Part shown: positions 36,556 to 48,109 of the stretch, one piece after another
Position numbering within the stretch: position 1 is the first letter of the stretch
Layout of the letters: each line of letters starts with the position of its first letter
Source: Cristatella mucedo
Taxonomy: Eukaryota > Bryozoa > Phylactolaemata > Cristatellidae
Assembly: GCA_009760855.2 (NCBI GenBank)
Contig: WPIO01000105.1
Location: 660,001 to 724,000 of the forward strand
Direction of reading: 5' to 3'
Length of the DNA stretch: 64,000 nucleotides
Translations under genes and position numbers: made by a program
The notes under the pieces: generated by a model
Databases searched by the model: none
What the model was told of the DNA's origin: nothing
Seen by the model: the letters and a program-made list of their open reading frames with translations, nothing else

Positions 36556-36800
36556 ATTCTCTCTGTCTCTTTGTCTCTCTGTCTCGCTGTCTCTCTGTAT
36601 TGCTGTCTCTCTGTCTCGCTGTCTCTCTGTCTCGCTGTCTCTCTGTATTGCTGTCTCTCTGTCTCGCTGTCTCTCGGTCTCGCTGTCTCTCGGTCTCGCT
36701 GTCTCTCTGTCTCGCTGTCTCTCTGTATCGCTGTCTCTCGGTCTCGCTGTCTCTCGGTCTCGCTGTCTCTCTCGCTCTCGCTGTCTCTCTCGCTCTCGAT
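36556..36800. repeat. Degenerate (CTGTCTCT/GTCTCGCT)n simple repeat
   Basis: Alternating CTGTCTCTCTGT and CTCGCTGT units over about 245 bp. The long open frames on both strands here are products of this repeat. Confidence 0.9.
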
Positions 36801-37693
36801 CCGTCTTCCTCGTTCCCATTCTGCATTTCGCTGGGAAGCTGCCTCTGCCTCTTTAACTCTCTCATCTCGCTTTGCCTCTCTTTCTCAATCTATCTCTCTC
36901 TCTCCGGCGTGTTCTCTGTCTGTCTCTCTCGTCATCATTTTGAGGGCCGGCCATGTCTTTTATAAAAGTGTCATGTCGGCTTTGATAAAAGACCGATAAT
37001 TTCGAAGATGTTTGCAGATGTTCTTATGCAGGCTTTCAGAGAACGAGTTCTCGCTGGGTCAATCGCCAGCGCAGAGCAGCTGAGACAGAAGTTCGTTCGA
37101 TTCCTTCAGAAACAGGTCTATCACTTCTGCACCTGATATGGTGGCCATTGTTTTTCAACCAGCTAAGCAACTGTACTAAGCGAACAGCACATCGAGGCTG
37201 CGACATGTACAGGGCTACGAGCGATTGGTTTCATTTGGTAGTGACGTCACAAGCGACTACGCCGTCGAACTGAGGACGACGTGCCTATCAACTCGACCGC
37301 CTAGGTAATAAGGACTCCTTGTGGAATTGCCCGAAAATCGTTGCCTAGCTTTCCTTCACCACTGTGTGGGTGTCTCGTATCGTCTCAGAAAAGCGCGCTT
37401 CCGATTTCCTCAGTGCAAATCCTTCGCTAGCCAAGGTCAAGGTAGCTATCGTCTTTAGCCGATTTTCTGCGAGCGAGGTAGCGGTGGCGATGCGTTTCGC
37501 GAGCGCAGTCCTGCTTCTGCTGCTGCTGAAGACTTAGCATGGCATGCTGCGCCACTCAGCTTCCGTCGCTATTGCATTCGCTTCTCGCTAGGCTTTAGAT
37601 AACTGCCACGCTTGCAGGTAAACTTGAACGCGACGACCGTCACGCGGGCACAAGCAGCCGTCGCCCGATCGCCGGCGCGTTTAATTGATTGAC
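36801..37693. other. Upstream region of the two-exon gene
   Basis: GC content rises toward the gene. No TATA box is evident within 150 bp of the ATG, which fits a CpG-island-like promoter. An upstream ATG (agcATGGC) lies at about 37539. Confidence 0.35.
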
Positions 37694-38704
37694 ATGGCGG
37701 ATATGGGTGAGCTCCCTAGCGGATGTGCCGGAGCTCGGCCCCATGCGCGCCGGCCCCATCGCGCGGGGCGCTTCGAGCGCTCGTCGACTCGCGCGATGCG
37801 TTCGCGATGAAAGCAGCGCCGCGCGCGCTCGCGCCCTCCGCTTCCGCCTGGCCATCTTTCAGGCGCCGACGCGTTGGGCGTTTGCACACTCGACCCTAAC
37901 GTGCTGGCGACGCTGGGCGTCGACCTCGACCGCCTGGTCAGCCTGAGCGTCAAGCATCGTGACTCCGAGACTCCGCTTCCGCCGCTCTGCTCCGTCGCGG
38001 ACGTGCTCTGCGCGGCGCTGGTGGACGACGCGACCGGCGGCCGTCTGACGTCAGCCGCTTGCCGCAGCAGCCGCTCCGCAGCGGTGGCGGCGGCAAGCGG
38101 CTGCGAGCGCACTTGCGCGCCATCATTACGGCCGCTCGCCGCTACGGCCGCCCCGTCGCCGTCGTCGCAGCCGCCGCCGACCGGTGGTCCGTCGCGCTCT
38201 GTTCAGCCGGCTCAAACGATGCCGCCATCGCCGTCGCCGTCGTCGCCGGCTCCGAGGCAACGCGCGGATACGGCTAGCCGCCAGGGGGTGTCGCCGTCGG
38301 CGAGTGCCGCTCCTGGCGTCCGGCGGGACAATTTCGAATACGGACGCTTCGTCACCGCCGCCGCCGCCGCCGCGCCACCAGGCGCAGGTACGGCAACGCG
38401 GGAGCGTCGGGCCGCGCCGACGGGTGCCGCGCCCGCTGGGTCCGATTTCTCGCCGCGATGCAGAACGAACGGCGACGCGAGCGCGGCGGTCGATGCCGCG
38501 GCGAACGACGCGTCGCCGCCTGCCGACCTGTCGACGGACATTTCGTGGGCGTCGGTGCCGCACGGATACCGCCGCGCGGCGGATACCGAAATGGATTCGG
38601 ATACCGAGTGGCGAATGGCGGCGATAAAGTCGCCTTGGTCGCCAGCGCGGATCAGCTCGCGAGCGTTCGACTCGCGGGACGGCTCCGGCACTGCCCAGCG
38701 CTAG
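37694..38704 (+). CDS. Two-exon gene, 284-residue Ala/Pro/Ser-rich protein of unknown function
   Basis: Exon 1 (37694-37706) is only 13 coding nt, ATGGCGGATATGG, ending at the donor GTGAGC. A 156-bp intron (37707-37862) ends with ggccatctttcag. Exon 2 runs from 37863 to TAG at 38702-38704. The phase-1 junction joins without any adjustment: the protein starts MADMGADALGVCTLDPN. The N-terminal 60 residues look ordered (LATLGVDLDRLVSLSVK); the middle is low-complexity Ala/Pro/Ser; near the C-terminus is a compact segment with ADTEMDSDTEW and SPWSPARISS that may be a short conserved motif. The AATAAA signal lies 225 nt beyond the stop codon. A long reverse-strand frame over the same area is a product of GC-rich composition. 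I do not recognise the family. Confidence 0.55.
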
Positions 38705-38928
38705 CCAGCCGCTCCGCCGCCGCTGCCGCTGACTCGAGCTCGCGTTTGACTGCAGTTTCGGCGGCCGCCGGCTGGCGTCAGCTGGGCTGAGCGGCGAGGC
38801 GGCGTGTGCCGCCGCTGCCGCCGTAGGCTCCGCTGCTGCTGTTGCGGAGGCCGGCCGTCTAAAAGCGCTGGCGCGGTTGAAGCGAGTGTGCCGACGTTTG
38901 TCGAAGCTTAAGCGCACAAGTCGAGTTG

Positions 38929-38934
38929 AATAAA
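38929..38934 (+). promoter_or_regulatory. Poly(A) signal AATAAA
   Basis: A canonical hexamer (gttgAATAAAgcc) 225 nt after the stop of the two-exon gene, with a GT-rich stretch (gtttggtttctt) about 25 nt downstream, as expected for a cleavage and polyadenylation site. Confidence 0.6.
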
Positions 38935-39014
38935 GCCTTTGCGAAGTGGCTCGAAGTTTGGTTTCTTCGCGTAAGGAAGCCACGCTAAAGTTTCTAGAGT
39001 GTTTAGCTAAACTT

Positions 39015-39175
39015 GTGTTAGTATATAAATTATATATAATATATAATATATATATATATAATATAATATATATATATTATATATTATATAAAATATATAC
39101 TATATATAAATTATAAATATTATATATAATATATAGTATATTATATAACTAATATATAATTTAAATATATTGTAC
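39015..39175. repeat. AT-only low-complexity sequence
   Basis: About 160 bp almost exclusively of A and T (mixed tatata and aatata). It begins some 80 bp after the poly(A) signal and could form many short hairpins. Confidence 0.85.
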
Positions 39176-39353
39176 TTGAAGGATGAAACGCGCGTGCGTT
39201 TTTACACCTTCGTCTGCAGCTCTACAAAGACTAATTAGGCGTCGCCGCGGTGGAGAGTCGACAAATGCAGCACGCTTATAGCGTAAGGGTCTGTCGGTGC
39301 GTCCGGTTCAAATGCTTTCTGATCTAACGGCGTCGCACACATTGTGAACGCTG

Positions 39354-39490
39354 TGTAATTCGTTTATATAGCGCCCACAGAGAACTCAATCTCTATTCGG
39401 GTGCTTCACATATGCCGCAGGGCCCGAGCCCATGACATCGGCCAGACCTCGGTCGGGGCGAGTCCCTTAACCGCTGGGCCAAACCAGTGC
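39354..39490 (-). mobile_element. SINE-A copy
   Basis: The reverse strand shows TGGTTTGGCCCAGCGGTTAA (box A region), GGGCTCGGGCCC (box B with one change) and the hairpin tail. Confidence 0.85.
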
Positions 39491-39936
39491 AACGCTGTGC
39501 ACCAAACTGTTTCGGCATTCCTAGTCTGGTCGATCTAGTGCGACGCTTTTCGAAATCAAGCCACAACGCATCGCTCGAGAAGCCTTTTTTTTAGACGCCA
39601 CCGACGCACTTAGCTAGCCGACGAGGCGATTCCAATTTTCGCCTTTAAGAGGTCGACGAATCGTTCCGCGCTGGAATGGACTCGCGGCGCAAAGTTCTTT
39701 CACTCACTCGGCGGCAGCTGCAGCAGATCAGCGGTGGAGTGGCAGCTGTGGTGCGCAGCTCGGTCTTCGCCGCTTAATTTAGCCGTGTTCGTCTGAGTTG
39801 CGAGAGGAACTCGACGACAGAGGCGCGTGTGTGCGAGAGTCGCTCGTTTGAGAGGAAGGCAATCTGTTGCGGCTCACTGTAAGCGGAATGCGAGCCGCCG
39901 AGGCGCTCCTCCACTTGTGGAGAGCTGGTGTCGGCC

Positions 39937-40075
39937 CAGTGGTTTCAAGGTGCTCTCGCCCCGACAAAGGCTTGGCCGAGATCGTGCGCTCGAGGAGCCC
40001 CGTGGCACATGCGCGAAGCGCCTGAATAGAGCTCGACTTCTCTTTGGGCGCTAGTACAAATTTGTTATAAAATAT
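39937..40075 (+). mobile_element. SINE-A copy, diverged
   Basis: The order of head, ctcgccccgac block, GTGCGCTCGAGGAGCCCC (box B disrupted by an insertion), GAAGCGCCTGAATAGAG and tail is kept. Confidence 0.75.
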
Positions 40076-41619
40076 TCTATAATACATAGGTTTCGTTCGA
40101 GGCTCTTGAATTGTGATACATGGAAACGGATATATTGTATTTCATGGTTAAGCGGCATGAAAGCGTCGAGTCGTTATATAAGTAGTCAGTTATACGATGG
40201 CATTTCAGCCAAGCAGTTGTTGCGAACCAAGCAGAGGCTTCAGAGGCAGTTCAGCGCTGCTGCTGGGAGCGTTGTGTGAGATTTATTGTATGCCACCGCC
40301 TGGTTCTGGACTTCGGCGACCCTCCATAGATGCTAGACTATTTATTCAGCTCATTGCACATACGGATTTTCTCCATTACGCTGTGGGTGCTCTGCGTTGC
40401 TGCCTCGTCAGACTCGTCGCTCTCCAGACTGCTACTTATGCGCATTTCCTTGAGCTGTCGCGCACCCGAAGATCGAACCCGACAACGTGCGTTAACAATC
40501 GCAGGAAGTCGCGCGGGAGCTCGCGACCGTCATGACTGATCCTAGACCGGAGAATCCCAAAGAATAATATTAGGTCCGCTGTCCTCCTTCGTAGACTTCC
40601 GCCGACGTAGTACGCTCACACGGTACAGCGGATCCAACACCCTTCCTTATCGTGAGAAGCCGAAAGCGCATTGGTCGGCTTCTGATAAAATGGTCGGGCG
40701 AGTGAGGAGCGCGATTCAGTCCAATGTAGCGCTGAAGCTAGCGAAAAGCTAAAGAAAGCACACGACCTCGACCTTGTGCGGCAGATGAAAAAAACGTCCT
40801 CACTGGCGTTTAGGCTACCTGACTATCTCTTGGAGGAGGTACACCACAGTAAGCACTCTGGCGACCAGGCGGCTATGTGGGCAGCCTGCATTTAAGCCAT
40901 GACATAATCCCACCGCAATTCTCGGGAGTATGCGTTGCTGTGGTGAATCACAAATACGTGCACTCTGTAAACTCTCTGGTTTACCAAACTTTCCTAAATC
41001 GAAAAGTGATTACATGTCGAAAATGTCAACGGCGTGACGCCAGCAGCTTTCCGCATTCTGTCCAGCCTCCTTGCCAGAGCAGCAGATACGTGACGCGTGA
41101 GCTATCGTCGAACGCTCCGACTGAATGCGGTAGAATGCTTCCCACCACAACAGATCTTCGTTAACGAGGATCACTACCTTGAATGTATGCGCAGACGCAG
41201 GTAGCAGGATTCGAAATTTTCTGTCTGCTCGTCCAGCCATCGGCGGATGGCTTTATGTCATTGGCACCTTATTTGTAGGCTGCGTGTTAACCCACTTTTT
41301 TAGGGCTTGTGGAACTCTCCGGCAGTACAGTGATTAACTTATTCAGTCGACTGAACACTCTTCCCATTAGCTGCTATCACGCGAACTGGCTTTCCTATTT
41401 TGAAATTGGCCTGCGCATGTGCCATTTATAATTTGTGTACCCGCTGCATAGAAAGTCGCGTGAGTTAGGACGTGGCTCGTGTTCGGTGCTACCCTGCAGA
41501 TCGACGGCTTCTTGTAGCTTCCATCCGCTAAGAATCTTTCCAATAAGACCTAATCGTAATCGCATCTCGCTCCATTCATCTCATAATCACATCGCTTACG
41601 GAAATCTTCCCGCATAACC
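40076..41619. other. No accepted gene
   Basis: A 112-codon ATG frame at 40197-40535 has no domain, and two frames are open over its second half, so it is not called. Otherwise nothing is recognised. Confidence 0.4.
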
Positions 41620-42182
41620 ATAATAATAATAATAATGCACTTGATAAAGCGCCCTCAGAGAACTCAATCTCTTCCCAGGCGATTTACATTTGCTGTAAAG
41701 GGAAACGCGATTGAATGGTGAGTAATATCATGCTTGATAAACAACATGAACGACGTGGTTAAGGGTGACATGCACAGGGTCAGCATGCAAATGTGGTTAG
41801 TGGCAGCATGCACAGTGTCAGCACCCAAAAGCACATCAAGGACGAATCACAGGGACCCACTAAATGCTGTCCTAAATAGGTGTGTCCCTAAGTTCTTTTT
41901 TAATGTGGTCAAGTCACGGGATGTTCTGACGCAGGTCGGGAGGGAGTTCCAGGCTTTGGCAGCATACGAAATAAATGTACGGTCTCCAAAGGATTTGAGG
42001 TTTGTACGAGGTATTTCTAGACTGTTGGATTCCGAAAAGCGGGTGTTACGATGCTTGGCCTGGTGGGGCAGTAGATCTGAGAGATAGGCTGGAGCCAAAG
42101 AATGAAGTGACCTAAAAGCGAACGACACAACTATGAAGTCGATCCGTTGCTTGACTGGTAGCCAGTGCAGGTCGGCGAGAAC
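41620..42182 (-). mobile_element. 5'-truncated LINE copy
   Basis: From the 3' end: ATT tail, hairpin, 3' UTR and the final 113 residues of ORF2 in one open frame ([14 protein letters not shown] at its start, [15 protein letters not shown] near the end). Truncated in the coding region at 42182. Confidence 0.9.
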
Positions 42183-42221
42183 CACTCATTCACTCATCAT
42201 CCACAGCTCTCGAAGGGCTGC

Positions 42222-42395
42222 AAATAATAATAATAGTAAAATTAAATTTGTTATAGTAGCCTTGGAGAGCTCAATCTCTTTCTAGGCACTTTACATGTTC
42301 TGCAAAGGAAGAGGAAGGAAGGGAGTGAGTTACACGCTTCGGGAGAACACGAACTAAAGGTACGGTCTCCAAAGGATTTCAGGTTTGTACGATGA
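42222..42395 (-). mobile_element. LINE fragment with an internal deletion
   Basis: The ATT tail and terminal hairpin are followed after about 20 bp directly by the coding block containing ggtacggtctccaaaggatt, so nearly all of the 3' UTR is missing. Confidence 0.7.
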
Positions 42396-44524
42396 CTAGA
42401 CGGCGCTCCTTTGCCGGGTGCCTGAGAGCTCCATCCATAACGAAGTACAGCACGACTGCTGTTTTCCGCCCTTGCTTTCCTCATGGGTCGCATTCCGAGG
42501 ACTTCCGGTGGACGCAGTCAATTTGCGGGTCGAGTTATGACACTCGTCGAGCTAACATGCAAACCTACTGATGGCTCGCCGCCGTTTGATGGCTACCTCT
42601 AAGGGCAGAGACTGGTTTCTCATCGGCCAAATAACGCCCGCGAGGCTTCCGGTCAAATTTGACAAGCATATTAGCGGACAAAGCTTGGAAATCTCTCCAA
42701 AACGTGTCCCGCGTTTAATCAATCGCACCATTGGCTACAGTGGTCTGCTGAGAACTACAAATTCATCGCAGACCCTGCGTCCCTTGCGTTTTCGTAATCT
42801 CAATTTCGCTTTTAACGGCTACCATCTCGGGCCGGAATTAGCTTCTATTAGTTGACCGTAGCTTGTATCGATAGGAGAAAGCAATTTGCAGTTCACGAAA
42901 TCTGGCGGTACAGTACATAAAACACATGAAACCAAAGTTGATTCAAACTTTTGAAACCTATATGATATTAAACTAACCATCGCTAGCTCATGCAACAGTA
43001 CGACGCGTACCGCGCGCATCCCTGACGCTCGTGGCAACACGCACCGGAAGTTACGTCGAAATTCCGCAAGCATTGCTCTCTGCGATACGGAAAAGATAAA
43101 ATGAAAAAAAAAACGAAAAGCATTGCCTGCCTGCGCGCTACAGCCGCTAGGTGCGGCGCGTGACTTTGGTCTTGCCACTCGTTACAATCGGCACACGCTG
43201 CTCGCCAGATGGCTCGATGCCGGTCTGATCGCGGCGGCAAAATACATTAAAGTCCAGCGGAGGAGGATTTTTATCATTGCGACGTTTTGGCCAGAGTGGT
43301 CAGCTACTTCAGCCGCTCTCCAGAGCTCGCGCGAAACTGCCCACGTCAGCAACGTGCGCCGTAATTACGCAAATATTCGATCCGCGACCCAGCCATTCCG
43401 CTCTATCCAATGCCGTCGTTGAAAGCGGCGAGACTAGCGCCCGACGACACGACTGCGTCTGAGCACTCCTCGGCAACTGACCAACGTTTCCGACACCGAA
43501 TGGTACGACGCGGGCGGAGCACTGTTCCCGACCGGACGGAGCTCGCTTGGCTGCACACGCAGCGCTCGCAGCGCTCGCAGCGCTCGCAACGCGTCCAGTC
43601 CGTGCCCGGCGCGTGGCGAACAACAGCGAAGCTCCGAGCGGCTAGAGTATTGAGTATTGAGCGCGCGCGCGGCATCGATGCAAGCAGGCGGTGGCGACGC
43701 CAGTGCAGCGAGGCAGCAATCGGTAGCAGCAGCGCCCCATTGAAGACTTTGAGATAGATAGGCAGAGTGATGCAAATGCCACAGCGTAGACGATTCTAGT
43801 CGTCGGCGACGCACGATGAGCCGGCGCAAGACATCAGCCAATCGGATGCAGCCAATCTTGCACGGCGCCAGCGAGCGGCGCTCAAACGTCGATCGGTGAA
43901 AATTGCCGTGCATTGCCTCCGCCGCCTGGCTCGCCGACTGGAGCTATAGTCACCACCCTCATTAAAATAACTTCGGCTCATATTGCGCTACGCTTAACCG
44001 CGAGTTATGATGCAACAAGTTCCTAGCGGTAATTACTAAGGAACTGCGAGTAATATTTGGCAGCACTATTCTGGCCATCGCAGCGCGCCGCGGTTTCAAC
44101 GCGCACCAGCACTTCCTTCCGAGCTGTCAACTGCGATTGGCGCGATCGCCACGGTCTCCTCAAACTCCAATCATGCGACATCCGCAGCCTTAATTCGAGC
44201 TGACTCGTAAACGCACGCTATCCGCGCATAGGAAAAGAGTTTTTCAGACGTTATCGACGCGCCACCGCTGTATTTGCGGGAAGCTCGCGAAGCTGACAGA
44301 CGCATACGCAACTTTTTCGGTTGACCTCCTTCTCGAGGTCGAACAAAGAATGACGCTATACTAGAGTAAGTGACAAAGAATGACGATATACCAGAGCAAG
44401 CGTCTCGGAGCCCGTGCAAAGGCTGACGGGTTTTCTGCTAGAAAAATTGCAGCGACGGTTTTTGCGGCACGCAACAAATAAACGCGCGGGCAGCCGCGGC
44501 TGAGTAGTGGCCAAGCAGTCGAGG
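42396..44524. other. GC-rich sequence without an accepted gene
   Basis: It contains a 9-bp tandem repeat (cgctcgcag, about four copies) near 43560-43590. A 94-codon ATG frame at 42571-42855 and several overlapping frames at 43.1-43.9 kb lack domains or splice support. Confidence 0.4.
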
Positions 44525-44733
44525 ATGACGTCTTCTAGCCGAGAAGCTGCGGCAGCTCAGACTTCCGCCTGGAAAAGTAGCACTATTGGTGGTTGCAGGC
44601 GAGAAGCTATCGCAACTACTCAGACGTTGGCACGGAAGTACAGCAGCTCAGGATGGCCGGAAATGATACGCAAGAGTAAGCGGCTGTGCAAAAGAGATCA
44701 CTGTTATTATAACTTTCTGTTGAAACTTTCCAG
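44525..44733 (+). CDS. Candidate first coding exon, unknown product
   Basis: An ATG at 44525 opens 69 codons plus 2 nt that end exactly at a near-consensus donor (TTTCCAG/GTGAGTT, GT at 44734). The residues begin MTSSSREAAAAQTSAWKSST and become basic (MIRKSKRLCKRD). It is the clearest donor of the GC-rich 43-45 kb zone. Joining directly to the acceptor at 45389 gives an early stop, so an intermediate exon or a different partner is needed. Confidence 0.3.
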
Positions 44734-45389
44734 GTGAGTTCCGCAGTCAGTCAAGGTCCCGCAGTGCAAGGATTTCGTCTCCTCCAATAGTCTACAGGTG
44801 CCGGCAAGTGGCGAGCAGCGCTATTGTCCGTCCCGAGAGAACTGAAGGGGAGGACGCGACGGATGTGGGTGCAATTGCGAAACGTCTACTGCCCAGCGCC
44901 GGTGAACCTTGCGGGTATAGATAAAGCAAATATTCCGCGCCCTCGAATCGAACAAGAGCCATCTACGCTTCTTTAGCAAAGCACTAAGTGACCGATTACG
45001 ATAGATTTACAGAAAAACCTGACTTCTGTATTCATTGCCAGCGCGAATGAGGCTTAATGGTGTTCGTTCGTCAGCAAAGTCAACGCCACTGAGCTGAATT
45101 AGCCGAAAGCTATAGGTTCGGCAATTGCCGAAGGTAGTCGCTAATGCTGGAATGGAACTGTCCCAGAGCTGGCTTATGTGTGCGGAGGCGTGCGTTCGGA
45201 GTGGAGCTATTAAAAACGACCGTTCATCGTTGAGTGCTCGGCTATGTTTTCCTGCGCTCTTCAGCCCCCCCCCCCCGCCATTAGGCTGCACAGTTGACGA
45301 ACTGCCGCACTCACACCAAGAAACGGCCCGTAGTGAGTGTTCGGCTGCCGGTTTTAACGCACCAAACAGAGCCAACTTTGTTGTTTCAG

Positions 45390-45512
45390 CTCAAGTTTCA
45401 CTTCCGATTGCCTAAAAGCCTGAGCAGCAGCAGCCTGGCAGCCGCTCCGCGCGCATCGCCCTCGCCACCAGGCGGCGATCTGCTGAGAATGGCGAAACGT
45501 GGCTCTGCCTAG
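45390..45512 (+). CDS. Candidate terminal exon, unknown product
   Basis: The acceptor ccaactttgttgtttcag (AG at 45388-45389) is followed by a 40-codon frame, basic and then Ser/Pro/Ala-rich (LKFHFRLPKSLSSSSLAAAP at its start), closed by TAG at 45510-45512. No AATAAA was found close downstream. It may belong with the candidate exon at 44525 but not by direct joining. Confidence 0.25.
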   Translation, partial: LKFHFRLPKSLSSSSLAAAPRASPSPPGGDLLRMAKRGSA

Positions 45513-46676
45513 GCTCTGCCTGATCCCTACAAGAGCTCAGAGAGGCCGTTCAATAGAGCTCTCGCCATGCTGTTCGCTCCTCAACAGTTACAAGTGCCGG
45601 TCACAGTAGACTGGCAGTGACCACGTGTAGTTCAATGCCAGCCGGATCGCACACCTCGGCGGTACCTCGGCTAGACGATTGGTAAATCGATTGAATGATT
45701 ATGTATACTCGAAAATAGCGAACTGAAGTTACCAGATTCACCACTGCAGTGGATTCGCCCATCTCCTTGCATTCTAGGAGCCCCATGAGGGGCAGGAAGC
45801 TTCCTAAAGAAGGAAAGAATACTTTCATCGAAAGTCGAAAGGCGCTGAAGCATGAGTCTAATTGAACGAGATCTCCAGCATGAGCGTCTGAGTCAAATTA
45901 TGGTCACTTAAGCATACGACACTTATTAAGTAGGAAACCGGCGATTAATGGAATCAGACCTAGCCCGGTAATTGGTAAAAGCAGGCGCTTTTCCTCTTAG
46001 CATCGCTGAATGCCTCAAGGTCTTTCAGTTAATGTTGTTTGCATTAACTGGCAGTACCCAGCTGATTGGGCGAACTCTATGTAACCTTCTCGCATCCCTA
46101 TCGGGTCAGTTCTTAGCTAGCATAGAAAAAACCTCAAGTGACCAGCCTCGCGCCCACATACTGCTTAATCCGACAGAAATGTGAGAAACTTTCACAGAGC
46201 TTAAGCTGCTGAAGTAGCTGAAAAGCGACAAGATTCAAGGCAGCTTCATTGGCACGGCACCATCGTGGCACTGAAACCTCGCCTCCAGCTAGGATTGGTG
46301 GCTCTTGACCTGCAACTTGGCCACCGCTGACATTGCAAAAGAGCCCTAAACTCTAAATATTAGAGTAACAATTTATCGCAGCATCTGAATGCCTATAAAT
46401 CAAGCTTCGTGTTCGTGTTCGTGAACCGTAGAGATCTCGTCACGGATCGTCCCATCCGTTCGTTCCTGGCCACTGAATCTAGAAACGACAAAGAATTCAC
46501 TAGCTTAGTTCAGTCCCATGCGACATGATGTCCTTTTACAAACGTGGTGTGCGGCTTTCACGTCCAGATAGAACTAGGCCGCAAACACGGCACTCGCAGC
46601 GGTGCTAGTCTCAAACGACGCGAGACGACTACCGGCGACACCTGAACCTGGCAGCACGGCTGGTTACTTGTAGGGG
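45513..46676. other. No gene recognised
   Basis: About 1.1 kb without splice-bounded coding potential or a recognised repeat. Confidence 0.4.
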
Positions 46677-46722
46677 CTGCACTACTGTCTGCACGTAGGC
46701 ACGCGTGCAGACAGTAGTGCAG
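46677..46722. repeat. Perfect 19-bp inverted repeat (hairpin)
   Basis: Arms CTGCACTACTGTCTGCACG (46677-46695) and CGTGCAGACAGTAGTGCAG (46704-46722) are exact reverse complements around an 8-nt loop TAGGCACG. No transposon or gene adjoins it. Confidence 0.95.
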
Positions 46723-46935
46723 ACGCCCGGCAGCGGCGTCTAGCGCTCGTACCTGGGCATATCGAGTGGGCATCCGTATTTAATTAAAAATATTTCTCAT
46801 TTTGTTCGCTTGAAAATATCCGAGCAGTTTCGAATTAAGTCGGCATAATTAAATCTATTCTTCTGCGGCCGACCGTGGCGCATCTTTCCAGCCGTCACGA
46901 GCTGCTTCTTCCGTGCTGCTCACCAATCGACTGCC

Positions 46936-47050
46936 CTCGCGACCCATCTATGCTCACCCTCGCGACCCATCTATGCTCACCCTCGCGACTCATCTATGCT
47001 CACCCTCGCGACCCATCTATGCTCACCCTCGCGACTCATCTATGCTCACC
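46936..47050. repeat. 23-bp tandem repeat, five copies
   Basis: The unit starts CTCGCGACCCATCTATGC and is followed by TCACC; copies differ only at one C/T position (gaccc or gactc). Copies 3 and 5 share the variant. No coding role is evident. Confidence 0.95.
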
Positions 47051-48109
47051 GTGCTTCTCACTTTTCTTTATTGCCTGTTATGTAGTCCGCTGACTACCAT
47101 ATGCACACCGTAAGTCGCTTAGGCTTACGTAAGCCGCTTAGGACGGCGCTGTAGAAAACTTTCCACCGTAAAACACAATCGGCCCTTTTCGGCTTTGTTG
47201 AGTTATGGACGCAGACACATTGTATTACGTAGCTCAAAGAGGTCTATTGAAACCTATGCGACAGTTATTGTAGAAGATATGCAAAGAGTCGGCACACAAT
47301 AAATGCTCATAAGAGCTTCGATACTTCACAGTAATTTGCATCTTTTGAACGTGAAAAGTGGCAAACGGTGGGAATGGTAAATCGGCCAGGTTATAACTAT
47401 TGTAATAGAAATATTGGCATGCCAAATTTGTTATCACATAATCAGACAATCATGATGATGATTTATAATGCCAATGATTGATTATCTTATTGGTTATCAC
47501 GATTATTGATTGATTGTAATGATTACGAGCACGATATTTCGTAATCAGGGAAATTAACCCCATAGAAAGCAATCAGCAGTGGTGGTTAATCAGCTGCACA
47601 TTGAGGCTGGATAAGTGGTAGCATGACCTTGTACGACTTTGGAAAACGTGGCTCTATGTTTATGTACTCTTTATATTTCACGGCACTGCAATTGAGAACT
47701 GAAAGTCGAGGTGCTGTCTGCTAACATATAACTGTGGCCTTGAGGACTTGCGTTCGATAGCTTCTGGAGTGGAGTCGTAACATAAGGTGCAAACAGTGTA
47801 ATATGTCCTCAGAACCATTAGCAATTATCTGGTCCGAGTCTTTTTGCTTGTAGCTGCACTGGCAATGATGTTCGTGAAACATGGTTTTTGATATTCCCTG
47901 AATTAGGACTCAGCATGAAAGTGAACGTCTGGAAGCTAAAGTAGCAAATTGCTTAGCCTTGTCTTGGAATTCTGAAAAGAAGTCACTTTCTGAAATGCAA
48001 AAATTGAATAGTTGTGCAAAGCCAACATTGAAAAGGTTTCAGAAGAGTATTTTACAAAACTTTCGGAAACAACTCTTGTACAATTTAGTTTAAAATCTAT
48101 AATAAAAGT
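47051..48109. other. No gene recognised
   Basis: It contains a 14-bp palindrome GGCTTACGTAAGCC near 47124 and an AT-rich stretch with repeated gattgatt near 47460-47520. Nothing coding is supported. Confidence 0.4.

Noticed and set aside
36431-36999. Long Arg-Glu and Leu-Ser repeat frames
   Set aside because: They arise from the CTGTCTCT/GTCTCGCT simple repeat.
38126-38983. A reverse-strand frame of 285 codons over the two-exon gene
   Set aside because: It is Arg-rich from GC-rich composition. The forward strand has matched splice sites, an ATG and a poly(A) signal; the reverse strand has none.
40197-40535. ATG-initiated 112-codon forward frame
   Set aside because: No domain; a second forward frame is open over the same bases and neither shows coding bias I can defend.
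42571-42855. ATG-initiated 94-codon forward frame, basic residues
   Set aside because: The residue order is plausible, but start context is weak and there is no domain, splice signal or poly(A) site.
46936-47050. CRISPR-like array
   Set aside because: The 23-bp units are directly adjacent with no spacers, so it is an ordinary tandem repeat.
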